From Larix kaempferi (lineage: Eukaryota > Streptophyta > Pinopsida > Pinales > Pinaceae): DNA of 64,000 bases. Location: positions 26,232,501-26,296,500 of the forward strand of contig BSBM01000047.1 in assembly GCA_027924585.1 (NCBI GenBank), read 5' to 3'. This document shows, one piece after another, positions 45,250 through 57,660 of this stretch (the first letter of the stretch is position 1; each line of letters begins with the position of its first letter). A model generated the notes under the pieces. It was not told the origin of the DNA. It made no database searches and saw nothing but the letters and a program-made list of their open reading frames with translations. A program made the translations under genes and the position numbers.

Positions 45250-45820
45250 AGTATGAGTAGTTAGGGCTTGGTAATCATTTTCTCCCGTCTTATCTTCTCT
45301 TGCTACTAGCCTAGATTCTTCTTGTGTACATTCTTCCCATAGTCCGCTGAAGGGGATAAACTTCTTCCTGGAACATACACCTTGAATGGATGAGTCCCAT
45401 GATCTTGGGAGACCAATCAAGGTGGTCATAACAATCTCTCCTTCTTCCACTTTGTCTTCTATCGCTTCAAGTTTCTCCTTGATTTGTGAAATCCTTGTGA
45501 AGTATGATTGCATACTATATGAAGGTTGGATCTTCACATTCTTGAGTTGATTCCTTAAATTCATCTTTGGATTGATGTTCTTCCCTTCAAATATCTTTGT
45601 CAAGACATCAAACATCTCCTTGGGTGTCTTCAGGGATGACACATGAGGGATGAGATGATCTTTAATAGAGTCTACAATAATCCTCTTGGATTTGACCAAT
45701 TTATTCTTATGGATAGCCTTTTCCTCATCTACCTCTGTTGCTGGAACCTCCTCACTAACATACTTGTCCAAATCATTTTCTTCTAGGACAAGAGAGATTC
45801 TATACTTCCATGCTCAGAAT
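45244..45820 (-). pseudogene. gag: Copia gag N-terminal region
   Basis: The frame reads FEDKLDEA, WKYRISLVLEENDLDKYVSEEV, KAIHKNKLVKSKRIIVDSIKDHLIPHVSSLKTPKEMFDVLTKIFEG, then QLKNVKIQ and a MTTLIGLPRSWDS segment. It ends in the nested element after NDYQALTTHT. A TGA/TAG just upstream of the WKYRI segment means the initiator is not certain. The zinc knuckle lies on the other side of the nested element (42190-42230). The sequence is about 60-70 percent identical by eye to the gag at 16485-17300. Confidence 0.82.
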
Positions 45821-46307
45821 TTTTATGCTTCGTCAAGCTTATCCTCAAAGTTTGATGTGGTGAGTCATTTTGAAATGAGAACCTCAAATTGAAATATAAA
45901 ATATTTAGGTCTTACTAGTTTGAGATACCCAACTTGGTTCTGGAGTTGGCTGGCCTAGGGTTTGTTAGAGAAACCTAATTTTCCAAAGTTGGAATTTTGA
46001 ACTTTTGATTGGACAGGAAGTGCACTTCCTCAAGGAGAGTTTTCTAATGTACTCCTTTGTATAGGTTGATGGAGGAAAACCCCAAAAACTTGATGCCCTA
46101 GTTTTCCCTCTAGCAATAGTGACAGGGCCAAACATGAAAATTCTTGGTTTTGAATTCTCCTTTCACAGGAAGATGCGCCCTCCTAGGGAGAGTTGAATTG
46201 ACCTCCTTTTCAAGATGATCCATGGAGGAAAGTTCCCAGAACAGGAATCCCTAGTTTCTCCCGCCGCTGCATGATAATGCCTTCTTTTCAGGTTGGCTCT
46301 GATACCA

Positions 46308-46893
46308 TGTTAGGGTTTGCACTTTAATTCAATTTAACTAGAATCTTTAACTGAAGGAATGAAAATCATAGCAAAACATAATAGACACAATAATTTTCCT
46401 CGGGGAAACCATAAAGGAGAAAACCTCGCAACTTCCTCAAAGATAGATTCGTCACTAATACAATATAACAAAATGGAAAACCCAAAAGTAAGAACTTTTT
46501 TGCAGCTCTCTCTCTTGCTGCACCAGTGAACTTGTATTCTCTCTCTTCTTATGCGAACTTGAGTGAGAGAGTGGTGCATCCAAATGAGAGATCAAGCTCT
46601 ATATTTATAATTTATATGTGGGTGACCTTTTTACCTAATGGGGCCGACCTCACTATCTTTGATTGGGCCGACCTGTCCTAGGGAGACTCAATAATACCTT
46701 TTACATTTAATATTTGGGGTACTATTTCCCCAAATTACAATGGATGTTTTACCTCAATGACCTAGCATGACCAAACATAATAATGACATCCCCGAACGGA
46801 GGAAAAACATCTTCGTCTTAGGTACAAGTAAAATACAATAATAATATAAATATAAAATACAAATGAATATATTCCGAAGTTACATTTACCACA
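46308..46893 (-). repeat. 5' LTR of the third Copia copy
   Basis: It begins TGTTAGGGTTTGCAC beside the primer site TGGTATCAGAGCCAACC and ends near ATTCCGAAGTTACATTTACCACA. It is 586 bp and shares the terminal ATTCCGAAGTTACAT block with the other Copia LTRs. Outside it satellite DNA begins at once. Confidence 0.8.
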
Positions 46894-48480
46894 AAAAATT
46901 GTGGTCAACGTTGCAAGACCCATTCTTAGAGACAAAGCCATCCTATTGGCATGCATATCTCCATTTGGATAACAACAATCCTCTAGAGAGGTCACAGATG
47001 TTGCTTTTAGGATTCATTTAGGGATCTTGAATAGTAGAGGCTTATGCTATAGCCTAAGGCCTTAGGTTCCTCAACCAACCTTGGCATAGTCATTGAATAC
47101 CATCCCTAGTGATAAAAATCTTGAAATTCCACCCATATCCCAATAGATAGTCCAAATATCCCCCAGAGAAATATTGTTTTGTGGTCTGAGGCCTTTTTGA
47201 TGGCCCCTATGATTTATAAGTTCTTACTTTAGGGACCAATACATGTGTTTCCTCCACTAAACTTGGTTAATATCCCATGGCTCACCCGACCTTATGTGCA
47301 TGATAAGATAATTGCACCCATATGTTCACTCAAAGGATAGATCATCTATAAAGGTTATTTGCACTCTCTTAACACATCATATATGGAACATGAGCTCTAC
47401 AATATTGGTGTAGGTTATAACACCCATGTTTCCTCTCCCAATCATATTTAAGGCTATGAAATCCACACTTGGTGATCAAAATGTCCAAATGGTTCATTTA
47501 CCCTCATTACGATGCTAAAGTTACTCTGAAAAGGTGGGTTCTGAGGTGGTTTGAGGTATTGTTCATGTCCCTTAGTCTCTATAATCCTCATTTATATGGT
47601 CCAAGGCCCAAGTTTCATCTCTCTCATAAATGGTGAAGGTATTGAGACCCATCACTAGTACTGAAAAACCTATAAACAAAATCTATAACCCTACTCCAAG
47701 ATGAAATATCCATTAGATAGGTTTTCTATAATGGTTGAATGCCTCTTCCAAGTCCTTGTACCCTATAATATTAATATGCTAAGGCCCTAGTTTCCTTCCA
47801 TTACCATGGTCATAGCCTTTAGACCCTTCCTGGGTACTCAAAACCTCATATTGGAACCCATAACACTAATTAGAGGCCAAATATCCTCTAAAGAGGTGTC
47901 TTGTGGTGGTTTGATGCCTTTCTCATCTCTATGGAGGCAAAGAAGCTTCCTTTAGGTCATAATTCATAGGTTTACTCCATTAACCATGGTCATGGACCTA
48001 AGACAGAACCATTATGCTCATAATATTCTCATGGAACCCATCCTCACTTTAGGATTAGAGACCCTATAGAGAAATCTTGTGTGTTAGTTAGAGCCTTGAT
48101 CATTGCACATGATCCATAGAATATTCCTTTATGGTATACATGGACTAAATTTCCTCCCTCAATTATGGTCAAGGCCCCAAGACCCATCCTTAGAGATAAA
48201 ACCTTCCTAATTGCATGCATATCTCCAATTGGATAACAAAAATCCTCTAAAAAGTTCATGCATGTTGCTTTTATGCCTAGATTAGGGATCTTGAGTTGTA
48301 TAATATTACATTAGAGCCTAAGGCCTTAGGTTTCTCATTCAACCTTGGCATAGTCCTTGAATACCATCCCTAGTTCTAAAAATATTCAAATGGTTTCCAT
48401 ATCCCAATTCATAGTCCAAATATCCCCTAAAGATATATTTTTCCATGGTTTAATGCCTCTAAATGGCATTGATACCCCCA
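46894..48480. repeat. About 180-bp satellite array with seven-monomer higher-order period
   Basis: Landmarks such as TTTCCTCC..(A/T)ACCATGGTCAT or variants occur at about 47251, 47432, 47616, 47794, 47975, 48153 and 48334, spaced 178-184 bp. Neighbouring monomers are strongly diverged. The stretch 46905-47170 closely matches 48163-48425, including CCTAAGGCCTTAGG and TGCATGCATATCTCCA, an offset of about 1,256 bp or seven monomers. There is no coding potential. The monomer size fits nucleosome-scale plant satellites. Confidence 0.82.
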
Positions 48481-49913
48481 TGACCCATCCATGGAGCTTG
48501 GAACCTCTAAATGGCATTGATACCATAAATTGTATGCCAAATGTATGTTTAAAATTTAGAGTTACATATCTGGCATGTGATATGTAACCCATTGAAAACT
48601 CATCGATGGGTTACATGTCATATGTGTGATATGCAACTCATCATATGCTACTCATCGATGTGTTGCATAATATTGCATAAAAAATGAGTTGCATATCATG
48701 TGCACGATATGATATACTATTTTAATACTAATAAATGACCCCCCATGGTCATTTCACTCTGACATCTTTGATGCATAGAAACCGTGACGATGAATGTGAT
48801 CACAAGGGTGATTTAGTGGACAAACACCATCCCAACTTGCCTCATCAATTGCCTCTTTATTTCCCTCTCACCATGTAGATCTCAGGGAGATACTTATTGT
48901 AGAATTATATACCTTTGTTAGCTTCATTTCACACATATTCATTCCCTTTTCTATGAGTGTCAATGTCACATAGCACACAATAGTTATTTTTCCGTGACAA
49001 TGAGCCATAATTTTCAAAAAATTACAATGAGCAAAAATGATTTTCAAATACTTGAAATAATGGAATCTTCTTCCCACCCTTTATTATTGTGGGAATCCCA
49101 TTTTTTTCATAGAACTACCACTTAATCCAAACTAGGAATGAATGAACAATATCCAAAGACTCACTTTCAAATCCCAAAATGAGAAACCATACACACAAAG
49201 AAATCCCATATTCATATTCCTAATAAATTCACACACCAATGAGGAATTAACAATAGGAAGTGTGGGATTTAATTCCCTTTCCCATTGAACTTTCTTGCAC
49301 TTACACTTATTCAATAGGAGAATCTGGTATTCTCACCAAGATAACATTGATGTTCTTGTGCAAAAAGGACTATTGGGTATGAGAGAGGGGATCACATTAC
49401 AAAAATTATGAAGTGACTCCAAATTGATCCTACAATCTCTTGTTAGAAAAACAAAACAAAACAAAAACAAATTACTTGAAAATAAAAAAAAATTAAGTGA
49501 TGATGTGCAAACCAAAACAAGAAGCTAATCATAGAACCAATTTAGATCTCCCAATGGTCAAGCTTGTTACATGTAGTGTCACCTAAGAGGTATGGGATTC
49601 AAGGGAATCCAACAATATCCATTAGGGAGGTCCCTTTTGTCCACACACAATGCTAAATAACTTGAAGAACAAATGGGAGAAACACTTGTCCCTTGGAGGA
49701 TGGTGGAAAGGGAGCTTGAGGGATGCTAATTGGCGTGGGAAGAGGTGGAAGAAATTCCAACACAATTCCAGTAGCATAACCTTTATCTATTTTTCTCTAC
49801 TTAGATGCATGCCCATGGCTTCATTTTATAGGCCAAGAGGTGGCAAAGAAACAACTAGATCCAAATGTGAACTCCATCACCTCATGAAATAGCTCCAAAG
49901 TACACAAAGGGGG
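48481..49913. other. Non-coding AT-rich region with short inverted repeats
   Basis: Bases 48560-48715 contain repeated GTTGCATATC/GATATGCAAC and ATCGATG motifs in both orientations (for example TCATCGATGGGTTACATGTCATATG), which could fold. A 36-bp block CCTCTAAATGGCATTGATACC is duplicated at 48450-48470 and 48506-48526. I see no gene in 48730-49913. Confidence 0.5.
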
Positions 49914-50183
49914 CTATTCAATTCTTGAAAAGCCAACTTTGAATTTCAGTTGGTGACGGAGTTCCTCTCTTAGGTCCTTCCTATATACATATTCTTTTAA
50001 CTCATATTTGTCCCAATGAACCACCTTGCTATGTTCCTCATCAAATTTAAAGCCTTCTACCAAAACTTGATCAAAATCCCTAGAAGTTTCAGCTATAGTG
50101 ACATGTAATCTACCTTTCATAACTTTAATCAAAAGAGGGTGACGAACACATGAGATACAAAAAAAGAAAATTCCCACTTCCAT
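49914..50183 (-). CDS. Unassigned 89-residue ORF
   Basis: The frame has a hydrophobic N-terminus (GIFFFCISCV) and a charged C-terminal half (EEHSKVVHWDKYELKEYVYRK). There is no recognised motif, no promoter evidence and no paralogue in the window. It may be chance or a decayed exon. Confidence 0.15.
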   Translation of the reverse strand: MEVGIFFFCISCVRHPLLIKVMKGRLHVTIAETSRDFDQVLVEGFKFDEEHSKVVHWDKYELKEYVYRKDLREELRHQLKFKVGFSRIE

Positions 50184-50640
50184 GAATAAGAAATTATTAC
50201 ATATTCATCATTTGTTGAATCAAATAAAAATGGTACACATCCATTGGATAGAATAAAAAACTTCAATACATAACCCACTTTTGCTTCCGATTCAACCTGT
50301 AACTAGTCATTTATAAATGTTCACCCGATATTTTCTCCCATGAAAGATCCCAATCAAAATTTGCGATGGCATATTACCCACCTTATTTAATTTAACATCT
50401 TCCTCAAATACTTGATCTTTATAGGATATATTTTGTTTTATACACTACCTCTTCTTCATCTACGATGCTATCACATGTTATTTTGCTTTAAAAGCCTTCT
50501 CCTCACCTTCCTCTGAACAATCCGAAACTATATCCTTTACAAATCCACATTCACCATCTCCCTTCCATTAATAATATATGAATGCTTACCCAAAATATAA
50601 TCAACCTTTAAAGAAACCATGCCACCCTAGTCATTTTTTT

Positions 50641-50782
50641 AGTGAACATGCTAGTCCACCTATTACAAATTTGAAAATAATTCCACCATTAAGTTACCAA
50701 CCTTATTTTTCAGTGAATATTTTAGTCCACCTATTATAAATTTAAAAATAATTCCACCATTAAGTTACAAACCTTATTACAT
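50641..50782. repeat. 71-bp tandem duplication
   Basis: AGTGAACATGCTAGTCCACC (50641) and AGTGAATATTTTAGTCCACC (50712) start two copies that both continue into TTCCACCATTAAGTTAC. About eight differences separate them. Confidence 0.8.
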
Positions 50783-51169
50783 AATAAGAACATGACCAAT
50801 TTATCTTTTAATCTTTCTTACTTAGATTTATCGAAGATATATGCATCCATTTAAAAACAATTGTAGAATGTAAATTGAGAATAATTTATAAAAAAATTGC
50901 CACATGCAATTAAAAAGAAAAATGATTTACTATTTAATAGACATTATATTTTCCATGGTGCACCTATAAAGGTTGGTATCCCTCCCCCCATCTTGTTGGA
51001 TTGCTAGAGGAAAATCCAATTCTCTCATGCTAATCAATAAAACATGTTTTAGCCCACACATGATAAGAAACATTTGGTGTTTACATATATACTTGAAATG
51101 ATGTTATGTTGTACATTCTATCTAAGGGTCAATTAACTCTTCCTTTTTATGATATAAAAAACCCTTTCA

Positions 51170-52140
51170 TGGTTAGGGAATCTATTGGGCCAATCTTTTT
51201 AGAGAGACTTTATTGTACCTTGACATAGCATTTGGCAAGTGCATATCCCCATTTTTTGGATTGGGATTCTTCCATGGGAAAGAAATGTTAACATGGCCAT
51301 AAATCTGCAGTATAAACAATTGAAATGTACATTTTGGTAGTCCAAAATTGGCTAGAACTCCTTATCGCCAATAGTGAGATTAATGCCCTTTAGAAGACCC
51401 TCTATAAAATATGTTTCTAATCTAATTTTTTCCACCACCCAATTGAAAGATTTCATAGCAACTATATACACTTTCAACAAGATATCCAAATTATCATATA
51501 AACGCCCAAAATCTTTTCCTTTGAAAACTCAATAAGAAGGAAAGGAAATGTAACACAACACATGTATCCTAGTAACCATTTTCTTTAGTAAGTAAAAACA
51601 TAACAACCATTTAAAGAGAGAAATCATGGAATCACTCCATCGACGCATGCAATTTTAGTTGGGCTTCATGGAATTGACCACCCATATTACAATTAGCTTT
51701 GGAGTGAATACAACCTTGTGAAATGCCAATATCCTCCAATTTCCTCTTTCCCTTATGTTGTTGAGCTACTTGTTCTAGAGAGACTAGGGAGTTTTAGGCA
51801 AGTGTGTATTGCCATTCGTTTGACCTAGGTTCTTCCTAGAGAAAAAAAAATTAAGTTGGCCATACTATTTGCAATCTGAACAATTGAAAGGTACATTTTG
51901 GTAGTCCCAATTTTTCCAAAATTCCTTATCCCCCACAACAAAACTAATACCCTCTAGAAATTTCCTCTATGACATCTATTTTGACACTAATTTTCACCAC
52001 CACTCATTTGGAAAAAATCATGGCAACCATATAGGTTTTCATGTAGATACCAACTTGTCACCTATAACCCTAAAAATGTCCTCCTTCCAAAACTCAATAG
52101 GAAGGAAAGAGAATTTAATCCACACAAATATCCAAGTAAC
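51170..52140 (-). pseudogene. Two tandem DUF4283/zinc-knuckle remnants (LINE ORF1-like)
   Basis: Two diverged ~590-bp copies (about 51170-51600 and 51770-52140) are read on the minus strand. Conserved pieces are EGLLKGINLTIGD in the first, and DYQNVPFNCSDC (second) and DYQNVHFNCLYC (first), the first half of a CCHC knuckle. In each the second half is damaged or shifted. Plant DUF4283 plus zinc knuckle proteins are commonly LINE ORF1 or related retroelement products that bind RNA. Both copies have many stops. Confidence 0.5.
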
Positions 52141-52173
52141 CCTTTGCTTTAATAGGTCCAAACATCACATCTA

Positions 52174-52660
52174 TTTAAAGAGATTCGAGTGGAATTGCTC
52201 TAGAACCATGGGCCACCATAGGCAATGTTCCCACCATAAATCAAATATTGGCATTGACCCCTTTATACCTCATGTTAACATTATTGATGTTGAAATCCTC
52301 CAAAGAAATGTTGAAGGGAAATCTATGCTATGTTGAGCTTAGTGATGGATACCATTTAAAGAGATTTGAGTGGAATTGCTCTAGAACCATAGACCACCAT
52401 AGGCAATGTTTCCACCATAAATCAAATATTGGCATTGACCCCCTTCGACCTTATGTTAATATTATTGATGTTGAAATCCTCCAAATAAATGTTCAAGGAA
52501 CATCCATGCTATGTTGAGCTTAGTGATGGCTCCCGAATAATTATAGACTGTTTCCTTCAAGGAATGGTGGATCTGGATGAAATACTCCAAATAAATGTTG
52601 AAGGAACATTGATGCTATATTGAGCTTAGTGATGGCTCCCGAGAAACTACAAACCATTTG
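52174..52660. repeat. 181-bp tandem duplication plus partial third unit
   Basis: TTTAAAGAGATTYGAGTGGAAT begins at 52174 and 52355. Each unit includes GGCCACCATAGGCAATGTT and ATTATTGATGTTGAAATCCTCC. A third partial unit repeats CCAAATAAATGTT..GAGCTTAGTGATGG at 52587, 106 bp after the second. No satellite-length run is present. Confidence 0.8.
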
Positions 52661-53143
52661 CTTCAAGGTACGGTGGATCTGGATGGACAGCAAAAGCCAT
52701 CCACCATAGATATGATAACAAAATCATCTGCACATAGACGACACCAGACTAGAATAGATAAACTCGTGAAAGACGAGAGACAAGAGAATGCATTTTGTGA
52801 AAATCATTTCCATATGAGAGGACAAATGCCTATAAAACGAAAAGGAATATGAATATGAGAGGACAAATGCCTATTTCGAAAGTCGGCGCATAAAACGAAT
52901 ATGAATACGTTGACTTATTAATACAACAAATAAACTCACAATTCGGACAATATTTGAAACTCACATGCTCGTCGTGAGACAGTAACTTCCGTGTTATTGA
53001 TCTTGAAGTAGCTGAACGAAGGGAGCGAATTCAAACTAAAAATGAAATAGATAGTATCAATAATATTGCACAACATCAATTATCAAGAGACATTATAACC
53101 CATTAATATATTAGAAATAATAGCCATAAAACATATTATAACC

Positions 53144-53165
53144 ACATATATATATATATATATAT
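53144..53165. repeat. (TA)n microsatellite
   Basis: About eleven TA dinucleotides in an otherwise AT-rich, gene-free stretch. Confidence 0.85.
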
Positions 53166-53207
53166 GTCAAAGTTTTATGGATGTATGTGGGCATATATAT
53201 CAAAAGT

Positions 53208-53324
53208 GAAAAGAACAAGACATAATTTGTTGTGCATGTTGGCAATGGAATTCTTCGAATGTAGAATCATTTAATATCTTGAAAAGAACAAGACATAATT
53301 TGTTGTGCATGTTGGCAATGGAAT
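53208..53324. repeat. 44-bp direct repeat pair
   Basis: GAAAAGAACAAGACATAATT and the next 24 bases occur identically at 53208-53251 and 53281-53324, a 73-bp offset. The short spacer suggests local duplication by slippage or repair. Confidence 0.85.
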
Positions 53325-55600
53325 AACATTTTAATATATTAATGGAAATTATGGTAGGTGAATTAATGGAAAACGTGGTGGCGCTTCCTCACTCTCTCTC
53401 CACTCTAGACATGAGTGTTGATGGACTTGAGATTATATGTTTGAAGTTACAGGTGCTGGCATTGGCATACACCCCCAAATAAACATGAAACAATATGGGC
53501 CATGACGGAAGTAACTTAGATGGGTATTTCCCCATAGAGGAGATTACCAAGCTTACATATGACAGATCCTTGCTGTCAACTAAGTTTCGAGCACTATATA
53601 CATGCAAATGCAGTGTATTACCACAATTTCAGGCTTGGACCAAGACCCTATCAAAAATTTGTATGGCTTCATTAGTGTGGTGCTTAGTAGCTGGAAAAGC
53701 TCCTCAATTGCATGTTTCTCTAGGTTGAGAAACACTTACTCATCTTCTATACATAGTTTACAAAGATTACTCCAAATGTCACATCACAGGGTATTTGACA
53801 ATTTACATAGATTAGTCCAAATGTCATAGGATACTCAACAACTAGGATGGCAACATAGTTTTTTTTTTTACTTTATTTTATTTTAGCTTTAGATATTGTG
53901 TGCCTGTGATTTGCTCCTTGTTTTCACCTTTCTATATCATTTTGACATCACCTTGGGTTCTTTTTCACTCTTTTTTTACACTATATAACCTACAAAATTA
54001 TGTTTTGATCTAAAGGTACAACCTAGTTGGATACTACATTATTTTGAGTAATAAAATAAGTATTCAAGTGGTTTTAATGCCTCATTTCAAGATTACTTAT
54101 CCTATGACTTGAGATTTTCTTAGACAGATTGGACCCATGATCTCAAAGGATCGTTGTTGATTATTTTCATCCACACTCAAATACTTTCCTGCCCATTTTG
54201 GGTATGTTGTTACATGTATGCTGCTACTTGTATGTTGTTACTCCCGGATGTTGCAAGGATGTCATGATTTTGAAATGCTTGATCATTTGGTCTTCGACTG
54301 ATTCTCAAGCATAGGACAAGATAAGTGCTAGTAGCATTATGTTAGGTCAGCAGGAGAATGCAACAACAACTAGCATTATCTATGCATGAAACTACATGAA
54401 ATGATTCTATTTTTCCATTGATATTATAACAAAATTATCGTTTGCAGGATATTTGCTTTGTATTTATACGAACAACCTTGAGAATCTCCGATTCTCAAGG
54501 TATTCTGGTACTCCATTTTCGGAAAGGATATTATCTAGATATTTGTATAAGAGACATGATCCCTCTCTGGTTTAGCAGTTGTCAATTATTGTTCAGAACA
54601 GAGCGAGGGACATAGAATATTAAACTTATTGTACCATTTTCCTTTTTATAATATATATTCTAGATCTTGCGCCTTGAGATTTAATTTGTGAGTAATAAGG
54701 AGCCATGGTTAGAGAAGGAAGGGCCCCCTTCGTTGACTAGGAGTTTCCCCTACAGTTGTTATTTTCTTTTATAGATTCATTGTGGTGTATTAATTTTATC
54801 AGGTCATTGTTAGTGATTATTGTTTGTTGCATAATTTGTTAATGTGCTATTACTTGCAGAATTCTAATGATAGATGATTCAATTGTTATTCATGAGTTGT
54901 TATTGATAATATTGGTCCTCTATTGTCATTATTTCTTATGTTAGAAGAATGATTATTGATTTCATACAATTGGATTTTCTTAGATTGCATCCTTCATCTT
55001 TATAGCATAGTATTTTTCTTAGACTCAATTTGGTTGTTATTACAAGGATTGAGATTGGTAATTAGTAATTTCTTCCAGGACAGTGTGGATGAGAGTGGAT
55101 TTTTTCATCAACTCAATTTAATAAGTTCTAGTGTCATATTTGTTTCATGAGCAATGTGTTCCTCATAGAGTAAGTCTATTGCAACTGTAGAAGATGAGTT
55201 GCAAAATCTCTTAGAAGAGGGGTGAAATGGAGGAACGAAGCTCACAAAAAGAATGAAATTTACCCCTTGTAGCAACAAAACCTGAGTTTCACATGCCAAT
55301 AGAAGGAAACGGGGAAACAAGAGAAGTTACAGTTCAGAACATCAAAATTCATCCTCTGAACTTGTTTTTCCAGATGTAGGAACTGTTGTTAAATCCTTTA
55401 CACCAAAAACATAAGAATATATTCCACTTAAACACGTCCCTGCTAATTTTGGAATTCTCATTAGAAAAAAATTGGGGCCTAAAATAGGCCTTATAAGAAT
55501 ACAAGCCACCTCATAAGAAAAAGATCCATTGAATTCAAGAACCAATAGAATTTCAAGAAAAGAGTCAACCATAATGGTTGGCATGGCATATTTGACATTA
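53325..55600. other. Gene-free AT-rich interval
   Basis: No frame exceeds about 80 codons with credible composition. Possible exon-like frames at 53389-53829 overlap on both strands and lack domains. No transposon boundary was identified. Confidence 0.4.
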
Positions 55601-55786
55601 AAAAAACTACTTTTTTAATTCAAATTTTCAACATATATCCTTGTCATTTTACTCAAATTTTGAGAGGGAGCACAACTCGTTGGATGTAGAATTTAATTCC
55701 ACGTCCAACAAGTGCTCCTGCTCAAAATTTGAGTAAAACGACAAAGAAATATGTTGAAAATACTAAGAAAAAAGGTAGTTTTTTTC
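55601..55786. mobile_element. Foldback (MITE-like) hairpin of about 186 bp
   Basis: The left arm (about 55601-55688, AAAAAAACTACTTTTTTAATT...) pairs with the right arm (about 55702-55786, ...AAGGTAGTTTTTTT). Long matching stretches are TTTACTCAAATTTTGAG / CTCAAAATTTGAGTAAA and TTTTCAACATAT / ATATGTTGAAAA, with only about 13 unpaired bases at the tip. The length and near-full pairing are typical of a foldback MITE or a small-RNA-producing hairpin. No target duplication is certain. Confidence 0.75.
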
Positions 55787-56109
55787 CTTTTTCCTCCTAA
55801 ATTTATAAATATTATTTTATTATTTTAACTATTATTTTATTATTTTCCTTAGGAGGCCCATTTTAGACCTCATATTTTATCTAATGCAAAGGATATTGGA
55901 AATTGTTGGAAGACGAAAAACCAAAAACAATGGTTGCCACTACATCCACCATTGAATTCCTCATCGTTGATACTCCATGGGTGGCACCAATGAAGACCAT
56001 TTCATTGTTTTCTTTCTTGAATTTCCATGGGGTAACCACTTAGGACCCATACCCCTTCTCGTTCGAGTTCAATGTGTTATGCAGGATTTATCATTACACC
56101 ATACACTTA

Positions 56110-57660
56110 CAAGAACCAAAGTTGTTCCCTACCACTTAGAAGGGGGAAGACTTAAGATGGTTCATGGGCCTTGGTGGTGGTAACATATCCACTTGGGATG
56201 AAATGAAGAATTCATTCCTCGCAAAATATAAAGAATATTGTATATCCTGGGACCTGAGAGAAGAAATCTCCAAGATGACTTAAAAAGAACATGAGAAGTT
56301 GGAGGACTATGTGGAACGTTTCCAATATAATTTGTAGAGATATCCACTTTCCACGATGGGAAATGATGTCTTGAAAAAGATTATGATCCAGGGAATGCGA
56401 GATGAATGGATAGATATGTTGAATGTGATGTGAAAGGGAGATATCTCCAAGGATTTCTATTTGACCATTTGTGATTGGTGCAGAAGATGTTCACAAGGAT
56501 CTTCTAGGAGCATAGTAGGAATCAGAGATCTTCCCACTAGAGTAAACAAGTCAACTAATGGTGGAAAAACCCAAACAGAAATAGGGACCCTGTTGGAAGA
56601 TTTCAAAATAAATATCCTTTGGAATTTATCTTCATATCTAGACATATTTCAAATGAAATAAAGGAAAATTGAAGAAGATAAGGCATTGTATGTATTCTTT
56701 CCATGATGTAGACAAAAACATCTAGTGAAGGAATGCCCACTTAATTTTGTGGAACTATGTGCAGTCTGTGACAAGGATCATCCTATGAAATCATGTCCAT
56801 TATATCCCATGGATGCAAGCAGTATACCGGAGTACCAATGAAGAAGTCAAGCTAACATACTTTCTTGGCAAAAAGAAACCATGGAAGAATCGATCCCGAG
56901 TTATGAATCAAAACCCATCTACATTTTTTAATAATTGGAAAAATCAATATGTGTCTCACCACCCAAAAAGTCAATATGGATCTCATTAGCAACAATTCCT
57001 TGCCCAACCTTGGAAAAATTCACAAAATCTCCAATATCCATCTCCTTGGGTACCATCGTCAGCTTAGCCAACAGAGAGCCCAACATGGCCTCAAAATTGG
57101 TGAAATACTCCTTTCCCCACAAAACATTTCTTGATGAAACAACATCAGTTACCTCATTATCTACCAGCATTGTTATCTACTCAACCACAGTTGCAACTCC
57201 CCATGAAAATTCCCATAAAAACTCAAGTGACTGACCCTATAATTCTGCCCCAATTCCCTGTACAAGCCAGCCCCATTTAGAATAATAAGGCACTTCAACA
57301 AGTTGAAATGTCTATCTTTCCAGCCTATAGCATCAACAACTTTGGATGTAATGATGTCCACTTGAGTTATGGAAGAATAGTTTAATCTTAAAATCCACCA
57401 ATAATTACGGAGGAAGAACCTTCACCCCATGATACAGAGAAACAACAAGAAGAGGATATGAATCCCAATCAAGTCACAGCCCCAGGTGTAACAACAGTTG
57501 TTGCTAACTCAACTCAATCCCAAGCTATTAATCCTCCACACCCAAAGATGCTATCAATAACGAAGGTACCCCCATAGCCTGAGTTTAACCTTCTAGGAGA
57601 CTCCAGAATACATGTTAAGAATGGTACATTGATGTGTCTTAGGAAACTGGGAAGGAAACC
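56110..57660 (+). pseudogene. gag: Ty3/gypsy-type gag pseudogene
   Basis: Read across frames, WFMGLGGGNISTWDEMKNSF and AKYKEYC match the Retrotrans_gag pattern (W..L....I.TW.E....F..KY). EDYVERFQYN and GMRDEWIDMLN follow, with stops at several places. Around 56700-56810 are CRQKHLVKECPLN and CAVCDKDHPMKSCPLYP, two zinc knuckles, the first with its leading Cys damaged. From 56830 on is a Gln/Pro-rich tail that fades at about 57660 near ILGKWSNLNLGN. There is no adjoining protease, pol or LTR, so this is an isolated remnant. Confidence 0.65.

Larger units (their letters stand above)
38752..46893 (-). mobile_element. Third Ty1/Copia copy, 3'-truncated and interrupted
   Basis: The 5' LTR is 46308-46893 and the primer site 46291-46307. 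It reads leftward through gag (45244-45820), is interrupted by the element at 42365-45249, and continues with the zinc knuckle and protease start (41957-42359), integrase end, candidate intron, RT and RNase H (39485-41298), then 3' non-coding DNA homologous to 7500-7660. The copy stops at about 38752, some 50 bases before where its polypurine tract and 3' LTR should lie. The integrase core is deleted. Stops are few, so it is younger than the gypsy element at 18491. Confidence 0.85.

Noticed and set aside
52174-52535. 181-bp repeats as a continuation of the 180-bp satellite at 46894-48480
   Set aside because: The period is similar but I find no sequence similarity, and only two to three units are present.
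53389-53829. Exon-like frames on both strands
   Set aside because: They overlap, lack recognisable domains and codon bias, and have no paralogue or splice structure that I can support.
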